NCBI GenBank assembly: GCA_903872875.1
Contig: CAIQMJ010001272.1
Span: 1 to 5,337, forward strand
Source: an uncultured Variovorax sp.
GTDB taxonomy: Bacteria > Pseudomonadota > Gammaproteobacteria > Burkholderiales > Burkholderiaceae_C
Length of the DNA stretch: 5,337 nt
Reading direction: 5' to 3'
The notes under the pieces are model-generated. The model did no database searches and was not told the origin of the DNA. It saw only the letters and a program-made list of their open reading frames with translations. Numbering within the stretch: the stretch's first letter is position 1; each line of letters starts with the position of its first letter. Positions 1-5,337 of the stretch are shown in pieces. The translations under genes were made by a program, and so were the position numbers.

Positions 1-542
1 CCTATCCGACGTCGGCCAAATTCTCGGTCAAGAAATATGAGTTCGACATCGGCTGGGTCTATATCAACCTGATGCAGAAGATTGGTTGGGCCAAAGTCAA
101 GAAGTTGCCGCCGAGGATGCTTACTGGCGACATCAAGCCCGTGGCGGACGAGAAGACTCTCGAAGCCTTGATCGCGAACCGTTATGAAGTAATGGCTGGC
201 TACGCCCGTGAGATGCGTCGTGTCACAAAGAGTGAGCTTGCGGTACTGAAGGCCAAGGGTTCCGACCTCTCTGTATTGCGTGCTGCCAAGCGCTGGTTGC
301 ATCGTGACGCCGACAAGGTGCCGGCGTCGGCGCGCACGCAACTCGTTCAGGCGCGCGAGGCGCATCCTGTGCTCGACAAGATGGTGACGATGCGCGAAGA
401 GCTTCGGCAGCTTTGGCTCAATACATCGCATTCCCGCGAGCAGCTTGCGTCGGAGTTGGCGGCTTGGTGTCACCGTGCAGAAGCGAGCGGCATTGCCGGG
501 TTGCGTGATTTTTCGACGCGGCTTCGCGCTGCGCGTGCATGA
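1..542 (+). CDS. Fatty acid desaturase, DesA-like, C-terminal fragment (5' end outside window)
   Basis: The open frame is read from base 3 and shows 179 residues ending in TGA at 540-542; the start and the catalytic membrane part lie left of the window. It begins YPTSAKFS and then YEFDIGWVYI, which in membrane-bound DesA-type acyl desaturases follows directly after the third histidine box (HNxHH-like). That box is therefore expected just outside the edge and cannot be checked here. These di-iron enzymes introduce a cis double bond into acyl chains at the inner membrane, usually at delta-9, and so adjust membrane fluidity. The rest is a soluble, charged, helix-rich tail of about 150 residues. 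Its last 45 residues (LW followed by WCHRAEASGI and LRDFSTRLR) resemble the C-terminal part of ISL3-family transposases. The gene has its own terminator at 586-613. The family call is from recognition of the motif after the histidine box. Exact substrate is unknown. An isolated transposase remnant is unlikely because one uninterrupted frame joins both parts. Confidence 0.7.
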   Translation, partial: YPTSAKFSVKKYEFDIGWVYINLMQKIGWAKVKKLPPRMLTGDIKPVADEKTLEALIANRYEVMAGYAREMRRVTKSELAVLKAKGSDLSVLRAAKRWLHRDADKVPASARTQLVQAREAHPVLDKMVTMREELRQLWLNTSHSREQLASELAAWCHRAEASGIAGLRDFSTRLRAARA

Positions 543-585
543 TCAACCGTGATTCATCGATTTAGGCGGGATTGCTCGCTTTTTG

Positions 586-613
586 AAAAAAACCGGCCTT
601 GTGCCGGTTTTTT
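586..613 (+). terminator. Rho-independent terminator after the desaturase gene
   Basis: A perfect 5-bp GC stem CCGGC (593-597) pairs with GCCGG (603-607) around a 5-nt loop. Seven A residues precede it and six T residues (608-613) follow it, so the A and T tracts extend the stem. It lies 43 bp after the desaturase stop codon. The A tract would also give a U tract on the other strand, so it may act in both directions. Confidence 0.88.
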
Positions 614-646
614 CTTGCCGATTGCATAGAGGACGGACTGAGGAAC

Positions 647-675
647 AAAAAACCCGCTGGATCACAGCGGGTTTT
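647..675 (-). terminator. Rho-independent terminator of the rpmB-rpmG operon
   Basis: A perfect 7-bp stem CCCGCTG (653-659) pairs with CAGCGGG (665-671) around a 5-nt loop. Read on the minus strand, the hairpin is followed by six T residues (complement of 652-647). It lies 17 bp past the rpmG stop codon. With the hairpin at 586-613 it separates two converging transcription units. Confidence 0.88.
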
Positions 676-692
676 GTAAGGGTAAACTGAAA

Positions 693-866
693 TTACTTCA
701 GCTTGATTTCCTTGTATTCGACGTGCTTGCGCGCCTTCGGGTCGAACTTCATGATCGACAGTTTTTCGGGCGTCGTCTTCTTGTTCTTGCTGGTCGTGTA
801 GAAATGGCCGGTACCCGCGGTGGATTCCAGCTTGATCTTTTCGCGTCCGCCTTTGCTTGTTGCCAT
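693..866 (-). CDS. rpmG: 50S ribosomal protein L33
   Basis: This gene encodes 57 residues of the large-subunit protein L33, which sits near the tRNA exit site of the 50S subunit. The translation starts MATSKGGREKIKLES, continues through TAGTGHFYTTSKNKK and FDPKARKHVEYKE, and ends EIKLK, so it matches the family over its whole length (55-57 residues is usual). There is no cysteine, so this is the zinc-independent form without the ribbon CxxC pairs. The start is fixed by a strong AAGGAG ribosome binding site at 874-879, 7 nt before the ATG. That site overlaps the stop codon of rpmB, giving a tight two-gene unit. A terminator follows at 647-675. It is too short to stand out by ORF length; the identification rests on the sequence match. 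Confidence 0.97.
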   Translation of the reverse strand: MATSKGGREKIKLESTAGTGHFYTTSKNKKTTPEKLSIMKFDPKARKHVEYKEIKLK

Positions 867-873
867 GATTCAG

Positions 874-880
874 CTCCTTA
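874..880 (-). promoter_or_regulatory. rpmG ribosome binding site fused to the rpmB stop codon
   Basis: On the minus strand the sequence reads TAAGGAG, in which TAA (880-878) is the stop codon of rpmB and AAGGAG is the Shine-Dalgarno sequence of rpmG. The rpmG ATG follows 7 nt later. This arrangement lets ribosomes ending on rpmB restart on rpmG, which would keep the two ribosomal proteins in proportion. Coupling is inferred from the overlap. Confidence 0.85.
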
Positions 881-1111
881 AGCTTGGCCGCGTGCACGCA
901 GGTCTGCGAGCACGGCATCAATGCCGTTCTTGTCGATCAAGCGCAGTGCTGCGCTCGAAACACGCAGGCGAACCCAGCGGTTTTCAGTCTCGACCCAGAA
1001 ACGACGGTATTGCAGGTTCGGCAGGAACCGGCGCTTGGTTTTGTTGTTTGCGTGGGAAACATTGTTCCCAACCATCGGGCCCTTGCCCGTGACTTCACAT
1101 ACGCGTGCCAT
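878..1111 (-). CDS. rpmB: 50S ribosomal protein L28
   Basis: This gene encodes 77 residues of the large-subunit protein L28. The translation starts MARVCEVTGKGPMVGNNVSH, followed by ANNKTKRRFLPNLQ and YRRFWVETENRWVRLRVS, and ends in a DKNGIDAVLADLRARGQA-type tail. All of these are hallmarks of the proteobacterial protein, and the length is normal (77-78). It has the single N-terminal Cys of the E. coli type and no CxxC zinc motif. A longer reading of the same frame (to 1498) has no family support; the conserved MxRVC start fixes the ATG at 1111. The ribosome binding region is weak (a purine stretch AAGAAAGAG about 8 nt upstream), unlike that of rpmG. It is first in an operon with rpmG, with 11 bp between them, and is probably driven by the promoter at 1266-1295. 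Confidence 0.97.
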   Translation of the reverse strand: MARVCEVTGKGPMVGNNVSHANNKTKRRFLPNLQYRRFWVETENRWVRLRVSSAALRLIDKNGIDAVLADLRARGQA

Positions 1112-1265
1112 GTTGGACACTCTTTCTTGAACAGCTGGCACCTCGCACGCGCAACCCTCGAAGGGGCCTTGCGGGGTGGTTTGCAGCTTGACCTCGCCAG
1201 AAACGGGTGGCGGTACCCCGGATGCCGGGCGCTCGACAAGAGCACTTGTTTCGGCAAAGCCTTGG
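1112..1265 (-). other. Long 5' leader of rpmB-rpmG with small competing hairpins
   Basis: If transcription starts about 7 nt after the -10 box at 1266-1271, the rpmB message carries a leader of roughly 150 nt with no convincing gene in it. It can form CCCGG(1217-1221)/CCGGG(1225-1229). It can also form either ACAAG(1236-1240)/CTTGT(1245-1249) or GCTC(1231-1234)/GAGC(1240-1243); the last two share bases and exclude each other. The structures are short, and no known leader family was recognised. The leader boundaries depend on the promoter call. Confidence 0.4.
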
Positions 1266-1295
1266 ATTATAGCCTTTCGGGTGGCGCGCCTGCAA
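1266..1295 (-). promoter_or_regulatory. Probable sigma-70 promoter for rpmB-rpmG
   Basis: On the minus strand a perfect -10 box TATAAT (1271-1266) lies 18 bp downstream of TTGCAG (1295-1290), which matches the first three positions of the -35 consensus. It is the best promoter-like match I found in the window and points at rpmB, whose start codon is about 155 bp further on. It lies about 80 bp past the trxB stop codon, so the ribosomal genes need not depend on trxB transcription. Confidence 0.7.
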
Positions 1296-1320
1296 CCCGC
1301 CCAGAGCTGACGCAGGCCAA

Positions 1321-1336
1321 GCCGGATAACCCCGGC
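1321..1336 (-). other. Hairpin downstream of trxB without a T tract
   Basis: GCCGG (1321-1325) pairs with CCGGC (1332-1336) around a 6-nt loop, about 40 bp past the trxB stop codon. No run of T follows on the minus strand, so it is not a normal intrinsic terminator. It might stabilise the 3' end of the message or do nothing. I see no other terminator for trxB, so read-through into rpmB or Rho-dependent ending is possible. Confidence 0.3.
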
Positions 1337-1376
1337 GCGGGAGCGACAGACAGCAGAAACGCCAGAGTCTTGAAGA

Positions 1377-2336
1377 TTACAACGTCCCGTCCTGCTCCAG
1401 GAAGCGTTGCGCATCAAGTGCAGCCATGCAGCCGGTGCCGGCGCTCGTGATGGCTTGGCGATAGATGTGGTCTTGCACGTCGCCGGCGGCAAACACACCC
1501 GGTACGCTGGTCATCGTTGCGAAGCCTTGCAAGCCGGAGCGGGTGACGATGTAACCGTCCTTCATCTCCAACTGGCCTTGAAAGATGTCCGTATTCGGAT
1601 GGTGGCCGATTGCAATGAAGCAGCCCTTCAAGTCGATCTGTTCCGTCTCACCCGTCAACGTATTGCGCAATCGGATACCGGTGACGCCGGTGTTGTCGCC
1701 GAGTACCTCGTCAAGCGTGTTGTGCACCTTGAGCTCGATCTTGCCTTCGGCAGCCTTCTCGTACAGTTTGTCCACGAGGATTGGCTCCGCCTTGAACTTG
1801 TCGCGGCGATGGACCAATGTGACCTTGCTTGCGATGTTCGAGAGATACAGCGCCTCTTCGACTGCCGTGTTGCCGCCGCCGATCACGCATACCTCCTGCT
1901 CCCGATAGAAAAAGCCGTCGCATGTCGCGCAGCCCGAAACGCCGCGGCCCATGAAGTTCTGCTCCGATTCCAGACCCAGATACTTGGCAGAGGCGCCGGT
2001 GGCGATCACCAACGCGTCGCAGGTGTAGGTGCCGCTGTCGCCGGTGAGCGTAAAGGGGCGTCGACTGAAGTCGACCTTGTTGATGTGGTCGAACACGATT
2101 TGTGTCTTGAAGCGCTCGGCGTGCTCCATGAAGCGCTGCATCAATTCAGGGCCCTGAACGCCATGGATATCAGCTGGCCAATTGTCGACTTCGGTGGTCG
2201 TCATGAGCTGACCGCCCTGAGCGATACCGGTGATCAACAGCGGTTGCAGATTGGCTCGGGCTGCATAGATGGCTGCGGTATAGCCAGCGGGGCCGGACCC
2301 AAGTATCAGAACCTTGGCGTGTTGTGTAGAAGACAT
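1377..2336 (-). CDS. trxB: Thioredoxin reductase (NADPH)
   Basis: This gene encodes 319 residues, close to the 321 of E. coli TrxB. The enzyme is a cytoplasmic FAD homodimer that passes electrons from NADPH to thioredoxin. Visible in order are the FAD-binding GSGPAG (residues 13-18), the GGQLMTTTEVDNWP segment (41-54), IATGA (111-115), the redox-active CATC pair (C136 and C139), the NADPH-binding GGGNTA (153-158) with HRRDKF (176-181), and the C-terminal FAD contact FAAGDV (282-287) with RQAITSAGTG (293-302). All catalytic elements are intact. The ATG at 2336 places the first dinucleotide fold at the usual distance from the N-terminus. The ribosome binding site before it is poor: AGG lies about 11 nt upstream. 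The gene is divergent from the Crp/Fnr gene across a 166-bp region, and I could not identify a clear promoter for it there. Confidence 0.97.
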   Translation of the reverse strand: MSSTQHAKVLILGSGPAGYTAAIYAARANLQPLLITGIAQGGQLMTTTEVDNWPADIHGVQGPELMQRFMEHAERFKTQIVFDHINKVDFSRRPFTLTGDSGTYTCDALVIATGASAKYLGLESEQNFMGRGVSGCATCDGFFYREQEVCVIGGGNTAVEEALYLSNIASKVTLVHRRDKFKAEPILVDKLYEKAAEGKIELKVHNTLDEVLGDNTGVTGIRLRNTLTGETEQIDLKGCFIAIGHHPNTDIFQGQLEMKDGYIVTRSGLQGFATMTSVPGVFAAGDVQDHIYRQAITSAGTGCMAALDAQRFLEQDGTL

Positions 2337-2352
2337 GGTAAGTAGCCTGGGA

Positions 2353-2366
2353 TTGACACGTGTTCA
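2353..2366. promoter_or_regulatory. Partial palindrome TTGACACGTGTTCA near the trxB start
   Basis: The core ACACGTGT (2356-2363) is a perfect 8-bp palindrome. With the flanks it has the 5-N4-5 layout of FNR/CRP-family sites, with one good half (TTGAC) and one poor half (GTTCA). It lies 16 bp upstream of the trxB start codon, where a bound protein would block trxB transcription or initiation. It could be an operator for the neighbouring regulator, a -35 box in chance context, or nothing. Confidence 0.25.
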
Positions 2367-2381
2367 GCGTGTACATTTTGA

Positions 2382-2406
2382 GGGTGATTGTTAGGGAGTA
2401 TCACCC
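2382..2406. promoter_or_regulatory. 25-bp dyad GGGTGAT-N11-ATCACCC, candidate operator
   Basis: Two perfect 7-bp arms (2382-2388 and 2400-2406) flank 11 bp. The inner bases give T-N11-A, the layout typical of LysR-type regulator sites. The arm spacing is too wide for a standard CRP site (TGTGA-N6-TCACA). It lies about 45-70 bp upstream of trxB and about 95-120 bp upstream of the regulator gene, a sensible place for control of either. No T tract follows, so it is not a terminator. Confidence 0.4.
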
Positions 2407-2490
2407 GACCGGCGCAGGCCGGCCCGAGAGTGTTTTCAATACGCGCGATTGTATTTATCCATGAATGTGGACAAGAGCCAAGTGCGCATC

Positions 2491-2495
2491 AGGGA
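2491..2495 (+). promoter_or_regulatory. Ribosome binding site of the Crp/Fnr gene
   Basis: AGGGA ends 7 nt before the ATG at 2503. Two other ATG triplets lie between the site and the start but are in other frames, so this spacing supports 2503. An in-frame ATG at 2509 is an alternative start two codons later. Confidence 0.65.
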
Positions 2496-2502
2496 ATGAT
2501 GA

Positions 2503-3177
2503 ATGTCGATGCTGTCCAACCTCGAATTGCTGCGCCGCGTGCCGTTGTTTTCGGCGCTGACGCCGACACAGTCGGCTCACATCGCCGACGCCATCGTCAA
2601 GCGGCGGTTCAAGCGTGCCGAGAACGTGGTGGAACAAGGCAAGAAATCAGATGCGCTCTACATCATTCTCACCGGGCGTGCGCGCGTGGTGAGTTCGGAC
2701 AGCAGGGGCCGCGAGGTCATCCTGGCGACATTGCATCCTGGTGACTATGTCGGCGAAATGAGCCTCATCGATGACGAACCTCACTCGGCGACGGTGCGCA
2801 CAGAGGTCCAGACCGACGCTCTGGTGCTTGACCGCGATGCCTTTTCACGTTGCTTGCCCGAAAACTCATCGATGGCGCACAACATCATGCGTGGACTGGT
2901 CCAGCGGCTGCGCAACGCTGACCGGAAGATCGAATCGCTCGCACTGATGGATGTCTACGGACGCGTGGCGCGCTCGCTGATTGAATTTGCGGTCGATGAC
3001 GGCACTGGTGACCTGAAAATCCGTGATCGGATCTCACGCCAGGACTTGGCAAAAATGGTCGGTGCCTCTCGTGAGATGGTGAGTCGCGTGATGAAGGATC
3101 TGGAGGAGCGCGGTTTCGTTCAGACGCTGCCTGACGGCTCCATGCTGGTCAAGGACCGGCTTTCTTCACTCACCTGA
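2503..3177 (+). CDS. Crp/Fnr-family transcriptional regulator
   Basis: This gene encodes 224 residues with two domains. Residues about 14-125 form a cyclic-nucleotide-binding-type beta roll (LFSALTP at 15-21, LYIILTGRARV at 52-62, HPGDYVGEMSLIDDEPHSATV at 78-98). A dimer helix follows at about 126-158, and then a winged helix-turn-helix (SRQDLAKMVGASREMVSRVMKDLEERG, 178-204). E85 matches the conserved Glu of the cAMP pocket, but H94 replaces the Arg that contacts the cyclic phosphate in E. coli CRP (H94-S95 against R-S). The only cysteine is C117, so the FNR iron-sulfur cluster is absent. The recognition helix reads R190-E191-M-V-S194-R195, combining CRP-like R-E with FNR-like E-xx-S-R. It is divergent from trxB and 121 bp upstream of ftsK on the same strand. 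Family membership is certain. The signal sensed and the targets are unknown, and I do not assign crp or fnr. Confidence 0.93.
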   Translation: MSMLSNLELLRRVPLFSALTPTQSAHIADAIVKRRFKRAENVVEQGKKSDALYIILTGRARVVSSDSRGREVILATLHPGDYVGEMSLIDDEPHSATVRTEVQTDALVLDRDAFSRCLPENSSMAHNIMRGLVQRLRNADRKIESLALMDVYGRVARSLIEFAVDDGTGDLKIRDRISRQDLAKMVGASREMVSRVMKDLEERGFVQTLPDGSMLVKDRLSSLT

Positions 3178-3219
3178 ACGGGATCGCACAGGCGGCCATG
3201 CTGGCGGCTGCTTTGCAGG

Positions 3220-3241
3220 TGCCGTTGGGCCGTCGGCATTT
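3220..3241 (+). terminator. Weak hairpin after the Crp/Fnr gene, doubtful terminator
   Basis: TGCCG (3220-3224) pairs with CGGCA (3234-3238) around a 9-nt loop, followed by only three T residues. It lies 42 bp past the regulator's stop codon. The short stem, large loop and short T run make efficient termination unlikely, so some transcription may run on into ftsK. Confidence 0.25.
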
Positions 3242-3298
3242 CCGTTGTAGTCTTCGTTTGCCCCCGCAGCCTGACCGCGGGCAGGTGCAGCGCTTTTC

Positions 3299-5337
3299 AT
3301 GACCTATTCACTGAACACACTCCATTCCTCAACTGCCACACCACCCGTTCGATTGCGGGCGATGCGCTTCGCGCAGGAGATCTCGCTGATCGTCGGTTTC
3401 GCCGTCTTGGTCTTCTGGCTGCTTGCAATGTTGAGCTTCACGCCGTCCGATTCGGCCTGGTCGACCTCCGGGTCCGGCGGCGAAGTCAAGAACTGGGGCG
3501 GTCGCATCGGGGCCTGGGTCGCCGATGGCAGCTATTTCCTGGCTGGCTACTCGATCTGGTGGTGTCTGGCGGCCGGCATGCGGGTCTGGCTGTCGTCGTT
3601 GGCCGGCTGGCTGCGTGGCGGAGAGGCGGGAGCCAACGCAGACATGACACCGAGGGGCCGCTTCAATCGCAGCCGGCTGGCCTTCTGGCTGGGGTTGTTG
3701 CTGCTCCTTTGCGCAAGCGCAGTGCTCGAATGGTCGCGCCTCTATCGGCTCGAGTTCCGTCTGCCAGGACATGGCGGAGGCGTGCTGGGCTATCTCGTCG
3801 GGCCGCCCAGCGTGAAGTGGACCGGATTCACAGGTTCCGCATTGATTGCGATCGCTGCTGGCGTGGTTGGCTCTGCGCTGGTTTTCCGTTTCTCGTGGAG
3901 TCAGATTGCCGAGACGATCGGCGCGCGCGTGTACTCGTTGTTCGAGACGCGGCGCGAGAAGCGCGAGATCGCGCAGGATCTCGCGATGGGCCGGCAGGCT
4001 GCCCGAGAGCGTGAAGAACTGGCCGCCGGTGATCGCGTCCCCGATGAGCCGACCGAGCCGGTACTCGAAGGCGAAGCGCCGCCTGCCGCACCGCGTCCGA
4101 AACGTCGCCCGCTGGCGCCACCCGTCCAGATCGAGCCCGCGTTGACCGAGCTTCCCGCGAGCGATCGCGTCGTCAAGGAGCGTCAGAAGCCGCTGTTTCG
4201 CGAACTTCCCGACAGCAAGCTGCCGCAAGTCGACCTGCTCGATGCGGCGCAGGTGCGGCAGGAAACGGTGTCCAGCGATACGCTGGAGATGACCTCGCGG
4301 ATGATCGAGAAGAAGCTCAAGGACTTCGGCGTCGAAGTCCGCGTGGTGCTGGCCTCGCCGGGCCCGGTCATCACGCGTTACGAGATCGAGCCGGCCACCG
4401 GGGTCAAGGGGTCGCAGATCCTCGGCCTTGCCAAGGATCTGGCGCGGTCGCTGTCCCTCGTGTCGATCCGCGTGGTCGAAACGATCCCGGGCAAGAACTA
4501 CATGGCGCTGGAACTGCCGAACGCCAAGCGCCAGTCCATCAAGCTGAGCGAGATCCTCGGCTCGCAGATCTATCACGAAGGCAAGTCGATGCTGACGATG
4601 GGCCTTGGCAAGGACATCATCGGCAACCCGGTGGTTGCGGACCTGGCCAAGATGCCGCACGTTCTGGTGGCGGGCACCACCGGCTCGGGGAAGTCGGTCG
4701 GCATCAACGCGATGATCCTGAGCCTGCTGTACAAAGCCGAAGCGCGCGATGTGCGTTTGCTGATGATCGACCCCAAGATGCTCGAGATGTCGGTCTACGA
4801 AGGCATTCCGCATCTGCTGGCACCGGTCGTCACCGACATGCGGCAAGCCGCGCACGGCCTGAACTGGTGCGTGGCCGAGATGGAGCGCCGCTACAAGCTC
4901 ATGAGCAAGCTGGGCGTGCGCAACCTGGCCGGCTACAACACCAAGATCGACGAGGCAAAGGCGCGCGAGGAGTTCATCTACAACCCGTTCAGCCTCACGC
5001 CGGACGACCCGGAGCCGCTGCGCCGTGAACCGCACATCGTGGTCGTCATCGACGAGCTTGCCGACCTGATGATGGTGGTCGGCAAGAAGATCGAAGAACT
5101 GATCGCCCGCCTGGCGCAGAAGGCGCGGGCCGCAGGCATTCACCTGATCCTTGCGACCCAGCGGCCCAGCGTGGACGTGATCACCGGCCTGATCAAGGCC
5201 AACATTCCGACGCGCATGTCCTTCCAGGTGTCGTCGAAAATCGATTCGCGCACCATCCTCGACCAGATGGGCGCCGAAGCGCTGCTCGGACAGGGCGACA
5301 TGCTCTACCTGGCGCCGGGAACCGGCTACCCGACGCG
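3299..5337 (+). CDS. ftsK: DNA translocase FtsK, N-terminal 679 codons (3' end outside window)
   Basis: FtsK anchors at the division septum and pumps DNA to clear and unlink sister chromosome ends. The visible part has four predicted membrane helices (about 28-47, 78-102, 127-143, 179-198). TPSDSAWS after the first helix and PGHGGGVLG before the fourth are typical of the family. A short charged, proline-rich linker follows (about 210-305). The motor begins near LPQVDLLD (308-315), with Walker A GTTGSGKS (459-466), Walker B VVVIDE (D585-E586) and ATQRPSV (619-625). The frame is still open at the edge. About 90 residues are expected to be missing, including the end of the motor and the gamma domain that reads KOPS sequences, if it has the common betaproteobacterial length of about 770. 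The ATG at 3299 is the first in frame after a stop at 3272-3274. Its ribosome binding site is weak (AGGTG, 11 nt upstream), and an alternative ATG lies at 3362. The short linker is unlike the long one of E. coli FtsK. Confidence 0.96.
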   Translation, partial: MTYSLNTLHSSTATPPVRLRAMRFAQEISLIVGFAVLVFWLLAMLSFTPSDSAWSTSGSGGEVKNWGGRIGAWVADGSYFLAGYSIWWCLAAGMRVWLSSLAGWLRGGEAGANADMTPRGRFNRSRLAFWLGLLLLLCASAVLEWSRLYRLEFRLPGHGGGVLGYLVGPPSVKWTGFTGSALIAIAAGVVGSALVFRFSWSQIAETIGARVYSLFETRREKREIAQDLAMGRQAAREREELAAGDRVPDEPTEPVLEGEAPPAAPRPKRRPLAPPVQIEPALTELPASDRVVKERQKPLFRELPDSKLPQVDLLDAAQVRQETVSSDTLEMTSRMIEKKLKDFGVEVRVVLASPGPVITRYEIEPATGVKGSQILGLAKDLARSLSLVSIRVVETIPGKNYMALELPNAKRQSIKLSEILGSQIYHEGKSMLTMGLGKDIIGNPVVADLAKMPHVLVAGTTGSGKSVGINAMILSLLYKAEARDVRLLMIDPKMLEMSVYEGIPHLLAPVVTDMRQAAHGLNWCVAEMERRYKLMSKLGVRNLAGYNTKIDEAKAREEFIYNPFSLTPDDPEPLRREPHIVVVIDELADLMMVVGKKIEELIARLAQKARAAGIHLILATQRPSVDVITGLIKANIPTRMSFQVSSKIDSRTILDQMGAEALLGQGDMLYLAPGTGYPT

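Larger units (their letters stand above)
2337..2502. promoter_or_regulatory. Divergent control region between trxB and the Crp/Fnr gene
   Basis: This region must hold the start signals for both flanking genes. On the + strand there is a perfect -35 hexamer TTGACA (2353-2358), but the hexamer 17 bp on (TTTTGA) is a poor -10. A weak + strand pair closer to the regulator is TTTTCA (2433-2438) and TATCCA (2456-2461), 17 bp apart. No good trxB promoter was found on the minus strand. A hairpin CCGGC(2409-2413)/GCCGG(2418-2422) is also present. Activator-dependent promoters would fit the weak boxes, but this is inference. Confidence 0.5.

Noticed and set aside
402..539. Independent ISL3 insertion sequence remnant
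   Set aside because: There are no terminal inverted repeats or target duplications, the frame is continuous with the desaturase, and the catalytic DDE part of a transposase is absent.
562..921. 119-codon minus-strand open frame across the two terminators and rpmG
   Set aside because: It runs through both terminator hairpins and overlaps rpmG in another frame; the rpmG frame carries the conserved L33 protein.
884..1450. Overlapping open frames on both strands across rpmB and its upstream region, including a 206-codon extension of the rpmB frame
   Set aside because: The L28 family starts at the MARVC sequence. The upstream extension is Arg/Ala/Pro-rich, crosses the promoter and resembles no known protein.
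1407..2345. Open frame of 312 codons on the + strand, opposite trxB
   Set aside because: It mirrors trxB on the other strand. trxB has every catalytic motif, whereas this product has no recognisable domain.
2388..2744. 118-codon + strand open frame overlapping the start of the Crp/Fnr gene
   Set aside because: Most of it overlaps the regulator in another frame, and its upstream part covers the dyad region. No motif or ribosome binding site supports it.
3178..3298. Possible small gene or SOS box between the regulator and ftsK
   Set aside because: No start codon with a ribosome binding site opens a sensible frame, and no CTGT-N8-ACAG LexA pattern was seen. Only weak GC-rich hairpins are present.
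3329..5143. Open frame of 604 codons on the minus strand, opposite ftsK
   Set aside because: It is rich in Arg, His, Gln, Asp and Leu, as expected from the reverse of codon-biased GC-rich DNA, shows no family motifs, and lies opposite an unmistakable ftsK with intact Walker motifs.

Overview
This window looks like an ordinary piece of a betaproteobacterial, probably Burkholderiales, chromosome. The evidence is the GC-rich coding sequence and the near-canonical sequences of ribosomal proteins L28 and L33, which from memory most resemble Comamonadaceae-type proteins. The gene set (fatty acid desaturase, rpmB-rpmG, trxB, a Crp/Fnr regulator, ftsK) also fits. The assignment rests on remembered family sequences, not on a search. 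I see no mobile element, tRNA, rRNA or CRISPR array.

Layout from left to right. The C-terminal 179 codons of a membrane fatty acid desaturase enter from the left edge (+ strand) and end at 542, followed by an intrinsic terminator (586-613). A second terminator (647-675) serves the converging minus-strand operon rpmB-rpmG (878-1111 and 693-866). That operon appears to start from a strong promoter near 1266-1295, which gives it a leader of roughly 150 nt. Thioredoxin reductase trxB (1377-2336, minus) lies upstream of it. A 166-bp divergent intergenic region (2337-2502) holds a 25-bp dyad and a smaller palindrome. A Crp/Fnr-family regulator reads rightward from it (2503-3177). The DNA translocase gene ftsK begins at 3299 and runs off the right edge after 679 codons, with its translocase motor incomplete.

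Most of these are core housekeeping functions: ribosome assembly, thiol redox balance, membrane lipid unsaturation and chromosome segregation at division. The Crp/Fnr protein is the only regulator. It lacks the FNR cysteine cluster and has His at the position of the cAMP-phosphate-contacting Arg of E. coli CRP, so its signal cannot be read from the sequence. It shares the divergent control region with trxB, which makes shared or cross regulation plausible but unproven.

I found no convincing new multi-gene system. The items most worth a second look are the transposase-like tail of the desaturase, the unusual ligand and DNA-recognition residues of the Crp/Fnr protein, the dyads between trxB and that gene, and the long leader of rpmB-rpmG.
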